In this document: positions 55,399 through 62,420 of the stretch, piece after piece
Numbering within the stretch: the stretch's first letter is position 1
Layout: each line of letters starts with the position of its first letter
Source of the DNA: Oribacterium asaccharolyticum ACB7
Lineage (GTDB): Bacteria; Bacillota; Clostridia; Lachnospirales; Lachnospiraceae
Length of the DNA stretch: 64,000 nt
NCBI RefSeq assembly: GCF_000238075.1
Contig: NZ_JH414504.1
Coordinates: 724,504-788,503, forward strand
Direction: 5' to 3'
Notes under the pieces: generated by a model
The model's input: only the letters and a program-made list of their open reading frames with translations
The model's database searches: none
What the model was told of the DNA's origin: nothing
Made by a program: the position numbers and the translations under genes

Positions 55399-56762
55399 AC
55401 TACTCCTTCTTCATTGGTAGCGGGAAAAGTATTCCGTACCTTTTTGTATAAAACCCAAAGGCAACTTAAGGTAATCACCCAAGTCACCGGATAACTGAAA
55501 TAAAGCTGCTTTAGTCCGTGAAAGGCCGAAAGCGGAAAAAGCACCAAGACATAAAAAACCCTGGTACAACAGATTCCGATCAAACTGATAATCATCGGTT
55601 GAAAACTGTAGCCGAAACCTCTCAAGCCCCCCACCAGAACATCCATCAGACCAAAAAGGCAGTAGGGGCAAATAATAATAAACATTCTCTCCTGCGCATA
55701 ACGCACCACCTCTTCCGAATTGGTAAAAAGCTCTGCCAGACTTTTAGAAAATAAAAGAACCAGGATATTACTGATTACAGCAATCATCCCCAGAGCCAAA
55801 ACACAGTTCCTTAAGATGTCATTGATTCTCTTATACTGTTTTGCACCCAGATTTTGGCTGGTAAAAGAAAGCATTCCTTGTGACACGGAATTCATGGCAA
55901 TGTAAACAAAACCTTCAATATTTCCGGCAACAGTGGCTCCCGCCATAGCCGTGGAACCGAAAGAGTTCAAAGCAGACTGAATACTCAAGTTGGAAATGGA
56001 AAAAAGCATTCCCTGCACGCCGGCGGGAATTCCCAGCTGAAAGATTCTATATAGTTTTTTCGGATAAATGCGAAGGTGATGTAACGGCAGCTTCAATGCT
56101 CCCTCTTCCTTTAAAAGAAGAACGAAGAGGACTATAGAAGAAAAGGTCTCGGAGATACTGGTTGCAATCGCCACGCCTCTTACCCCTAAACCAAGTTCTA
56201 TCACAAAAAAAAGATTCAAAAGAACATTGATTACTCCCGCTACAATTTGTGTGTAAAGAGGTCTTTTCGTATCTCCGACCGCCCGAAAAATAGCCGCAAG
56301 GAAATCATATAGAATCAAAAAAGGAACTCCAAAGAAATAATAGCGAAGATAAGTCTCCGCATCCTGAAACACATCCTCAGGGATGGCAATCAGGATAAGC
56401 ATGGGGCGTATAATGCAATTTCCCAGAAAGAAAACAAGAATTCCCGATACGATTGCCGCACAGAACGCCGTAGATAATACTTCTTCCGTGTCTTTCTGCT
56501 TTCCGGCACCGATGCTTTGCGCTATGCAAACATTGACGCCCATGGCAAGACCCAAAAAAAGATTCACCAGCAGATACACAACCGTTCCGGTAGAACCAAC
56601 AGCCGCCATCGCCTTATGTCCGACAAAGCGCCCTACTACAATGACGTCCGCCGAATTAAAGAGAAGCTGCAACATCCCGGTGAGCATAAGAGGAAAGCTG
56701 AAACTCAAGATTTTAGGGAAAATACTTCCCTTCGTCATATCGATTTCATAGCTCTTTTTCAT
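55395..56762 (-). CDS. MATE-family efflux transporter
   Basis: Integral membrane protein of 455 aa with 12 hydrophobic segments in two halves. PLMLTGMLQLLFNSADVIVVGRFVG at the start (core LFNSADVIVVGRFVG) and GIPAGVQGMLFSISN near residue 235 are typical of MATE drug/sodium or proton antiporters. The substrate is unknown; colocalisation with pncB gives no clue. It starts with GGAGGAG and is 13 bases after the EIIB-like gene. Confidence 0.93.
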   Translation of the reverse strand: MKKSYEIDMTKGSIFPKILSFSFPLMLTGMLQLLFNSADVIVVGRFVGHKAMAAVGSTGTVVYLLVNLFLGLAMGVNVCIAQSIGAGKQKDTEEVLSTAFCAAIVSGILVFFLGNCIIRPMLILIAIPEDVFQDAETYLRYYFFGVPFLILYDFLAAIFRAVGDTKRPLYTQIVAGVINVLLNLFFVIELGLGVRGVAIATSISETFSSIVLFVLLLKEEGALKLPLHHLRIYPKKLYRIFQLGIPAGVQGMLFSISNLSIQSALNSFGSTAMAGATVAGNIEGFVYIAMNSVSQGMLSFTSQNLGAKQYKRINDILRNCVLALGMIAVISNILVLLFSKSLAELFTNSEEVVRYAQERMFIIICPYCLFGLMDVLVGGLRGFGYSFQPMIISLIGICCTRVFYVLVLFPLSAFHGLKQLYFSYPVTWVITLSCLWVLYKKVRNTFPATNEEGVV

Positions 56763-56775
56763 TTCTCCTCCATTT

Positions 56776-57273
56776 TTATAAATTCAAATTCTGTAAAGCT
56801 TCACAAAGCTCCCCGGCCTCATCTCCGATGAGAAGGTGAACTTCGTCCTTACTGGGACGTACAACGCCGGGAAAACCCGCCATACGAAGAGTATTCTCCT
56901 GAACCAGGGCATATTCTTTTATCTTGACTTTCAGCTTCTTTGCATCAAAACGTACTGACAGGATATTTTCTTTGCCGCCGAGTCCTTCTATCAAAAGAGA
57001 TACCAGCTTATGCAAGTCCTGTTTTTCCATACTGATATGATACCGGTCCTTTTCCTCAATATGATACTGTAAGGCTTCTTTCTGCCTTCTTTTCCGTATC
57101 ACGCTTCTTATAAAAAGAAGGAATAGAAGCAGAAGAATAAACAACGCAAGCAGTACAATTTCTTCTCTTCCGCCACTAATCTTCGAAAGTTTCTCCAGCA
57201 TTTGATCGAGAAAAGGAATATTGGTCCTCCATTGCAAGAGGATAAGCATCGGTACAATAAAATCCAAAGTCAT
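56776..57273 (-). CDS. Membrane-anchored EIIB-like protein lacking the phosphocysteine
   Basis: Protein of 165 aa. One membrane segment (about residues 38-56) with basic flank RKRRQKEAL leads to a domain at about 86-165 (LIEGLGGKENILSVRFDAKKLKVKIKE, core LGGKENILSVRFDAKKLKVK) that follows the glucose-family PTS EIIB pattern LGGxxNI-SV-xCxTRLRV. At the phosphorylated-cysteine position there is Asp (about residue 110). The C-terminal GVVR..DEVHLLIGDEAGELCEAL also fits EIIB. It therefore cannot pass phosphate in the usual way and may be a sensor or structural variant. No IIC or IIA gene is near. Confidence 0.72.
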   Translation of the reverse strand: MTLDFIVPMLILLQWRTNIPFLDQMLEKLSKISGGREEIVLLALFILLLLFLLFIRSVIRKRRQKEALQYHIEEKDRYHISMEKQDLHKLVSLLIEGLGGKENILSVRFDAKKLKVKIKEYALVQENTLRMAGFPGVVRPSKDEVHLLIGDEAGELCEALQNLNL

Positions 57274-57375
57274 AATTCTCCAATCCTAAATTTTTTTTAG
57301 AAAATCGTCTGTGCAAAAAAAGAATGCCCGTTATCAAGAAGCTAACGCAAGTTTTGCAAACGATAGCTCTAAAAT

Positions 57376-58308
57376 TTACATTCCGGCACTGATGGGACCG
57401 GACTGTTGCCCCTCATATTGTTTCAGTTCTTCCACATACTTCTTTCCAAGCTCCGAAAGACGCATTTTTTTATGTTTGATGTACCCAATCCGCATACTCT
57501 CCTTGGTATCCAGGGGAATTGCAATATACTCCGGTCCGTTCAGTTCCTGGCAAATGATGCCGGAGCAAAGCGTGTAGCCGTTTAATCCTACCATCAGATT
57601 TAAAATGGTAGCACGATCATTGACCTTGATTAACTTTTTATAGGAATAGGTGCTGAGTACCTCTTCCGCAAAGTAGAAGGAATTCCGCTCTCCCTGGTCA
57701 AAACTGCAACAAGGGTAATCCATCAGGTCTTCCATCTGAATTAAATTTTTCTTGGCCAACGGATTCGATTTTGCCATAAAAACATAGATATTACAGGAGA
57801 AAAGAGGGACAAACTCCAACTCTCCCTCTCGTAAAATCTTTCCTATCACATTTTCATTAAAATCGTTTTGATAAATGATTCCCAGCTCACTGATTTGCTT
57901 GCGCACATTCTCTATGACATCGATGGTTCTTCCCTCAAAAATAGAGAATTCATAGAGATTGTCTTTTTCGTACTGTCTTAGAAGATGAATAAATGCTTCC
58001 ACGGCAAAGGTATAATGCTGCATGGAAACACCGAATTTCTGTTTATAAGGCGTTCCGGTCAAATACTTGTCTTCCATCAGCTGGTACTGCTCGGAAACCT
58101 GACGGGCATAGCCCAAAAATTCCTCTCCCTCCGGTGTTGCCACAATGCCTCTGTTGGAACGTGAAAATATGTCGATTCCCGTTTCCTTCTCAACCGTCTT
58201 AATCGTAGCACTCAAACTGGGCTGTGTAATATACAGTCGTTTTGCCGCCTCATTAATGGAGCCGGAATCGGCTACCGCAATAATCTGCCGAAGCTGCTGT
58301 AAAGTCAT
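57376..58308 (-). CDS. LysR-family transcriptional regulator
   Basis: Protein of 310 aa with an N-terminal winged helix (LQQLRQIIAVADSGSINEAA then LYITQPSLSATIKTVEKETG) and an effector-binding domain (about 90-300). LysR proteins usually regulate a neighbouring or divergent gene and bind a small effector. The start overlaps the stop of the cell-wall-binding gene by 4 bases (ATGA), so the two are coupled. The target is unknown; no divergent partner gene is present. Confidence 0.93.
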   Translation of the reverse strand: MTLQQLRQIIAVADSGSINEAAKRLYITQPSLSATIKTVEKETGIDIFSRSNRGIVATPEGEEFLGYARQVSEQYQLMEDKYLTGTPYKQKFGVSMQHYTFAVEAFIHLLRQYEKDNLYEFSIFEGRTIDVIENVRKQISELGIIYQNDFNENVIGKILREGELEFVPLFSCNIYVFMAKSNPLAKKNLIQMEDLMDYPCCSFDQGERNSFYFAEEVLSTYSYKKLIKVNDRATILNLMVGLNGYTLCSGIICQELNGPEYIAIPLDTKESMRIGYIKHKKMRLSELGKKYVEELKQYEGQQSGPISAGM

Positions 58309-59099
58309 CGTTTTTCACCCACAACATAAGTAATCAATCCTGCCGGATCAATAAGAACCTGTTTTCCGCTAAGATAATGGTGTTGCATAAAATCCATGGT
58401 CTGCATCAATTTCAATTCTTCCCCGTCATAATACTCCAGCACGGCATTCCTGTGAAAACCTGCATCTCCCTCATAAAGCAATTCGGAAGTTTTCGAATCG
58501 TAAAGACTCATCTTCTTAAAAATAACAAAAGGATAGCCATTTCCGTTTTCCATGACAAGCTGACTCGGACTGTCAAAAACCGCACGGGCATCCGGATGTT
58601 CCATTAAAACCTTGATGTATCTTGCCGTTTTTTCATTTAACTCCTCTGTCGGTTTTCCTTTCAGAAGATAGGATCCGTTTCCGGAAAGTTTCCACCCGTC
58701 CGGAGTTTCCGTATTCGTAAGGACTGCTCCATCCTCTCCTACATAGAAGTTTCCGACCCATTGTTTCTCGGCCATTCCTCCGTCCGCATTCAGAAAATAC
58801 CACTTTCCCTTCCAAGACGCCCAACCGGTCTGCATTTGTCCGTCTACAATATAATACCAGCGTCCGGAATCTTCCGACCGAATCCAGCCCGTATAATGCT
58901 CTTCTTCCGTAGAGGGATAATAATACCAACTGCCCTCACGATTCACCCAGCCTTCCGCAGCTTTTACGGAAACTCCCGATGCCAAAGAAAAAACACCGAT
59001 TGTAAAACAGAGCAGAAGAGCTGAAACAAAACCCTTGCCATGCTCTGCAAATCGATTCTTTTTCTCTATACCGTTTTGGTTTTTCTTATCTTTAAACAC
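58305..59099 (-). CDS. Cell-wall-binding repeat protein
   Basis: Secreted or membrane-anchored protein of 264 aa. A hydrophobic segment (about residues 27-47) follows a basic N-terminus. Residues ~50-140 hold repeats of the choline/wall-binding type (GWVNREGSWYYYPS, GWIRSEDSGRWYYIVDGQMQ, GWASWKGKWYFLNADGGM, WVGNFYVGEDGAV). The C-terminal ~120 residues are not recognised. It starts at GTG with GGAGGG upstream and is followed by and coupled to the LysR gene, an unusual pairing. Confidence 0.87.
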   Translation of the reverse strand: MFKDKKNQNGIEKKNRFAEHGKGFVSALLLCFTIGVFSLASGVSVKAAEGWVNREGSWYYYPSTEEEHYTGWIRSEDSGRWYYIVDGQMQTGWASWKGKWYFLNADGGMAEKQWVGNFYVGEDGAVLTNTETPDGWKLSGNGSYLLKGKPTEELNEKTARYIKVLMEHPDARAVFDSPSQLVMENGNGYPFVIFKKMSLYDSKTSELLYEGDAGFHRNAVLEYYDGEELKLMQTMDFMQHHYLSGKQVLIDPAGLITYVVGEKR

Positions 59100-59170
59100 G
59101 CCTTAACCCTCCCATAAAAGTTTGTCCTATAGTATACCATAAAATCTCTCTTTTACCATCTTTCGTCTTC

Positions 59171-59199
59171 TTGTACTTTTTCTTGCATTTTGCTACGAT
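59171..59199 (+). promoter_or_regulatory. Candidate nagB promoter
   Basis: TTGTAC, 17-base spacer, TACGAT, about 105 bases upstream of the nagB ATG. It is a moderate match. Confidence 0.4.
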
Positions 59200-59247
59200 A
59201 TACGAGAAAACGAAGCGTATTGAAAGCATCTACATATCCATAAATCC

Positions 59248-59271
59248 TTCCGTCGGAACATCCGATTGGAA
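59248..59271 (+). promoter_or_regulatory. Hairpin in the nagB leader
   Basis: TCGGA-ACA-TCCGA stem, extended by TTCC/GGAA across a small internal loop, about 40 bases before the nagB ATG. It may be a leader hairpin or a GntR-type operator; nothing resembles the glmS ribozyme. Confidence 0.35.
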
Positions 59272-59308
59272 TTCTAAAACAGAGACTCTATCAGCAGGAG
59301 GAAAGAAC

Positions 59309-60046
59309 ATGATTCAGATTGTAAAAGTGAAGGATTACGCTACTTTAAGCAAAAAGGCAGCCATGTACATTGCTGCGGAAATTGTCCAAAGAGAAAAACC
59401 CGTGCTGGGGCTCGCTACAGGCTCTACCCCGGTGGGAACCTATCAGGTGTTGCGAGAAATGTACCAGGAAGGAAAGTTGGACTTTACTGCCGTTCGCTCC
59501 GTTAATCTGGATGAATACAGGGGTCTGGCTCCAGAGGATAGTCACAGCTATCGTTATTTTATGAATCAAGAACTGTTTCATCATGTCAATATTGCCAAGG
59601 AAAATACGCATGTACCGGACGGCAGTCTAAGCGATGCCCAAGAAGCCTGTGAGAGCTATGAAAGACTGATTGAAAGTCTCGGCGGAATTCATCTGCAGAT
59701 TTTAGGTCTGGGACATGACGGCCACATCGGGTTCAATGAGCCGAGTGATTCTTTCCCCGCAAAAACACATTGCGTGCAGCTCACTGAAGAAACCATCTCA
59801 GCCAATCAACGTTTCTTTAATTCTAAGGATGAGGTACCGAGAGAAGCCTACACGATGGGAATCGGAACCATCATGCAAGCAGAGAAAATCCTTCTTTTGG
59901 TATCCGGCAGAGACAAAGCCGCTATTTTGAAAAAGGTTTTGGAAGGTCCGGTCAGTCCGGAAGTTCCGGCTTCCATCCTGCAATTCCACAAAAATGTTAT
60001 TTTAATTGCAGACGAGGACGCCCTTTCCAAATGCAGTTCCGTTTAA
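59309..60046 (+). CDS. nagB: Glucosamine-6-phosphate deaminase
   Basis: Converts glucosamine-6-phosphate to fructose-6-phosphate and ammonia, feeding amino sugars into glycolysis. The 245 aa contain LGLATGSTPVGTYQVL, VNLDEYRGLAPEDSHSYRYFM, LGLGHDGHIGFNEPSDSF and TMGIGTIMQAEKIL, all conserved. I start at the ATG at 59309, behind AGGAGGAAAG; the frame extends 46 codons upstream but without conservation. It is a single gene with its own promoter and terminator; nagA is not in the window. Confidence 0.97.
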   Translation: MIQIVKVKDYATLSKKAAMYIAAEIVQREKPVLGLATGSTPVGTYQVLREMYQEGKLDFTAVRSVNLDEYRGLAPEDSHSYRYFMNQELFHHVNIAKENTHVPDGSLSDAQEACESYERLIESLGGIHLQILGLGHDGHIGFNEPSDSFPAKTHCVQLTEETISANQRFFNSKDEVPREAYTMGIGTIMQAEKILLLVSGRDKAAILKKVLEGPVSPEVPASILQFHKNVILIADEDALSKCSSV

Positions 60047-60064
60047 ATAGACGCTTATTCATAT

Positions 60065-60102
60065 CGAAAAAGAGCTGTGGCGACCGCCGCAGCTCTTTTT
60101 CG
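60065..60102 (+). terminator. nagB terminator
   Basis: GAAAAAGAGCTG/CAGCTCTTTTTC stem around a GC-rich tip, with A before and T after, 19 bases past the stop. It could work in both directions. Confidence 0.9.
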
Positions 60103-60343
60103 GAAATAGAAAGGAAGCATCGCCTAATAAATAGTGACTGAAATTTTGCTTTAAAGCACCTTTATTACAGGCCTTCTCGCTTCTTCTTGCTCTTATTATA
60201 ACACGATTCCCATCCTTATCTAATTGGAGGATTTAAGAGACTCGATTGATTCAATTTATCTCTTATACTATTTTTTTAATATTTTTAAGTTTATCCGAAA
60301 GCTTCCCCATTTCCAACACTTTCCATAGAACAGTTTATTGGAA

Positions 60344-60424
60344 AACGAGATCTCGCACGCTTCGTGCACAATAAGCCCATTATGAGCAAGATGCCTCAGG
60401 CTTCGCCTGCACCACTTGTTATGC
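60344..60424. repeat. Type A plus type B palindromic repeat pair
   Basis: A type A unit (60344-60384, ACGAGATCTCGCACGC and a degenerate right arm) is directly followed by a type B unit (60385-60424, GCAAGATGCCTCAGGC, TTC, GCCTGCACCACTTGTTATG). Same order and spacing as at 32632. The 60103-60343 stretch before it is AT-rich and holds nothing I can support. Confidence 0.88.
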
Positions 60425-60426
60425 AT

Positions 60427-60452
60427 AAAAAAAGACTCCACACACGGGAGTC
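60427..60452 (-). terminator. Terminator of tRNA-Gln(CTG)
   Basis: GACTCC/GGAGTC stem with a 7-base loop, then seven T on the minus strand, right after the tRNA. Confidence 0.85.
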
Positions 60453-60457
60453 GTTAG

Positions 60458-60529
60458 CAGGGCTACAAGGATTCGAACCTTGAAATGACGGAGTCAGAGT
60501 CCGTTGCCTTACCGTTTGGCGATAGCCCT
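60458..60529 (-). tRNA. tRNA-Gln (CTG)
   Basis: AGGGCTA/TAGCCCT acceptor with discriminator G, CGCCAAACGGTAAGGCA D-arm, ACGGA/TCCGT anticodon stem with loop CTCTGAC, and T-arm GGTTCGAATCC. It is a single-tRNA transcription unit. Confidence 0.95.
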
Positions 60530-60537
60530 ATAGGTTT

Positions 60538-60560
60538 GAGTCACCTAAAAAAGGCGACTC
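60538..60560 (-). promoter_or_regulatory. Hairpin in the tRNA-Gln leader
   Basis: GAGTC-CCT / AGG-GACTC arms around an A/T-run loop, between the promoter and the tRNA. No T run follows it, so it is more likely a leader structure in the pre-tRNA than a terminator. Confidence 0.4.
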
Positions 60561-60564
60561 AGAT

Positions 60565-60593
60565 ATAGTACATAATGTCTTTAGAAATGTCAA
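60565..60593 (-). promoter_or_regulatory. tRNA-Gln(CTG) promoter overlapping the LCP gene end
   Basis: TTGACA, 17-base spacer, TACTAT, the same boxes as before the five-tRNA operon. The -35 box overlaps the stop codon region of the LCP-family gene. Confidence 0.75.
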
Positions 60594-62035
60594 GGATTTT
60601 CTGCATTTTCCTCAGAAGACTCTATGGTTTTTTTCCCGATATCTCCTGCCGGACCCAAAGAATTCTCTTCCGTTAATTTTTCCTCCTCATTCTCTGTTTC
60701 TTTTTCCACTTCTTTTTTCACTTCGATAGAAGATTCCTCCGTCTCGGAAGGCTTTTTTTCCGTTTCGCTCTTATGCTCTTCCTTCTTCTCCTCTGTCTCG
60801 GACTTGGAAGATTTTTCCTCTTTCTTAGTGGTTTTTTCTTCTTGCTTTTTATCCTTTTTTCGAACCGTTCCTCCACCCGTTCCTGCTTCTTCCGCATTTT
60901 CCAAAGGCTTCGTCACACCGGAAACTTCCGCAATATGGTCGCTTATTTTCTTTACCGTTGCAGAGGGATGATAATGTTCCTCTCCGTAAAGGAACTGATG
61001 AAGCTCGATGACATTGCTTTCCAATGTAGCCGGAATAACCACATCCATTTTCTTAATCTTCATCGTCGTTCTTGCAAAAGGAAAGCCTGTCGTTTCTCCG
61101 AGATGCAATCTTCCAAGCTGTGAAGCCAAATCCGTAAAATCCGCCATATTCATACTGGTGGATATTTCCGGTAAAACCTGTGTCGCTACAGAGATCATCT
61201 TCACGGGTCCCGCCTTTTTGGCCTTTTCCATGGCAAGGCTCAGAACTTTTCTCTGCCGGGCCGTTCTGTTAAAATCCGTATCCATTAAGCGAAGTCTTCC
61301 ATAGGCCACCGCCTGTATGCCATCCAAATGATTCAACCCCGCATGTTCCAAATGTACGGAAGGAATACCGGTGGATTCCACCGTTTCCGTAATAAAAGCA
61401 TTGATATAGTAGAATTCGGCGTCGGACAAATCCAAGTCCACCCCTCCGAGTGCGGAAATCCCCTTCGCTACGGCAGCCCAGTTAAAACTTACATAATCAT
61501 CAATGGAAATATCCAGATTCCGTTCTAATGCTTTGATTGCCTGTTTATGCCCGCCTAAAAAATAAGCTTCATTCATCTTATGATATTTGCCGTTTCCGTC
61601 TACTTCCGAATAAGTATCTCGAAAAACGGAGGTCAGCTTGATTTCTCCGCTTCTTTTATTGATGCTCGCAAGCATGATGACATCCGATAACGCACCCGCT
61701 TCCTTATTTCCGTCGCGGCTATCCAATCCGAAGATTGCAATCGTACGATATTGTTTTCCGATGTAAGGAGAAAGAAAGCGCCAAAGGAAAAAAATGCCGA
61801 CCAGTAACAGGCAAAGAAAGAAGACGCCCTTCAAAGGGTTCTTTCTCTTCCTCTTTCCTCTTCTTGCAGCTCGATATCCTTCCTCTTGTTTATCAGTCTC
61901 CTGCCCTCTGTATTCCCTCGCATCGCTTTCTCTTCGCGTTTCACTTCTCCTAATCGGAATGTCCAAATTTGAAAAATCTTCTTTTTCTCTGCTAAAACTG
62001 CGACTCCTGGCTGTACGTCTTTTTCTACTGTCCAA
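60590..62035 (-). CDS. LytR-CpsA-Psr (LCP) family protein
   Basis: Membrane-anchored phosphotransferase-like protein of 481 aa that in this family attaches secondary polymers to peptidoglycan. A basic cytoplasmic N-terminus precedes a membrane segment (about residues 70-90). The LCP domain (about 95-340) has IAIFGLDSRD, IMLASINKRSGEIKLTSVFRDTYSEV (core KLTSVFRDTYSEV), NEAYFLGG, GGVDLDLSDAEFYYIN and YGRLRLMDTDFNRTARQRKV (core MDTDFNRTARQRKV). The last ~130 residues are a Lys/Glu/Ser/Thr-rich tail. It starts at TTG behind GGAGGGG and is transcribed alone. Confidence 0.93.
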   Translation of the reverse strand: MDSRKRRTARSRSFSREKEDFSNLDIPIRRSETRRESDAREYRGQETDKQEEGYRAARRGKRKRKNPLKGVFFLCLLLVGIFFLWRFLSPYIGKQYRTIAIFGLDSRDGNKEAGALSDVIMLASINKRSGEIKLTSVFRDTYSEVDGNGKYHKMNEAYFLGGHKQAIKALERNLDISIDDYVSFNWAAVAKGISALGGVDLDLSDAEFYYINAFITETVESTGIPSVHLEHAGLNHLDGIQAVAYGRLRLMDTDFNRTARQRKVLSLAMEKAKKAGPVKMISVATQVLPEISTSMNMADFTDLASQLGRLHLGETTGFPFARTTMKIKKMDVVIPATLESNVIELHQFLYGEEHYHPSATVKKISDHIAEVSGVTKPLENAEEAGTGGGTVRKKDKKQEEKTTKKEEKSSKSETEEKKEEHKSETEKKPSETEESSIEVKKEVEKETENEEEKLTEENSLGPAGDIGKKTIESSEENAENP

Positions 62036-62153
62036 TTTTTCCCCTCCAAACTGATTCTTTCTGCATTATAGCAAAGCTTCTCTTCTCGGGAAAGCCGCCT
62101 TAAGAATATCTACAAGTTTTTGCAAGGAATTCCTCGTGTTCTTCCTCCTTGTT

Positions 62154-62197
62154 ATGCGAGATACCATAAACGCTCAGCACGATGCTCGTTAAGAATC
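62154..62197. repeat. Type A palindromic repeat, degenerate
   Basis: GCGAGATACCATAAACGCTC then AGCACGATGCTCGTTAAGAA. Its right tail (AAGAATCAAAAT) merges with the left end of the larger element copy 2. Confidence 0.75.
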
Positions 62198-62383
62198 AAA
62201 ATAGTTTTCTAAACAATATAGGTCTAAATTTGGGGCACGCTCTCGCTAGCTTCGCCACGTAGCGGATACTAAGCGAAAAACTTCGATTCTCTTGTTTTTC
62301 GCAAGTACCGACGGGCTCAGACTACCCCTCATTTAGACCTATATTGTCGAAAATCTATTTATTATTTTGATTTTTTACAGCCC
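62194..62383. repeat. Large palindromic repeat element, copy 2 (short form)
   Basis: About 190 bp, inverted relative to copy 1 at 8351. It shares the ATATAGGTCTAAAT inner boundary, the GGGGCACGCTCTCGCTAGCT block, the GCGAAAAAC/GTTTTTCGC hairpin, the GTACCGACGGGCTCAGACTA block and the right terminal repeat ending TTTTGATTTTTTACAGCCC. It lacks the 108-bp four-hairpin module: GTGGCGAAGC replaces it directly. The left terminal repeat is truncated at a type A repeat. It lies 37 bases past the pckA stop codon. Confidence 0.85.
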
Positions 62384-62420
62384 ATTTCTTGTACGTATCG
62401 TAATATGTTCTACTACTTCA

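Noticed and set aside
59200..59308. glmS-like ribozyme in the nagB leader
   Set aside because: The leader is too short, the enzyme is NagB not GlmS, and only a simple hairpin is present.
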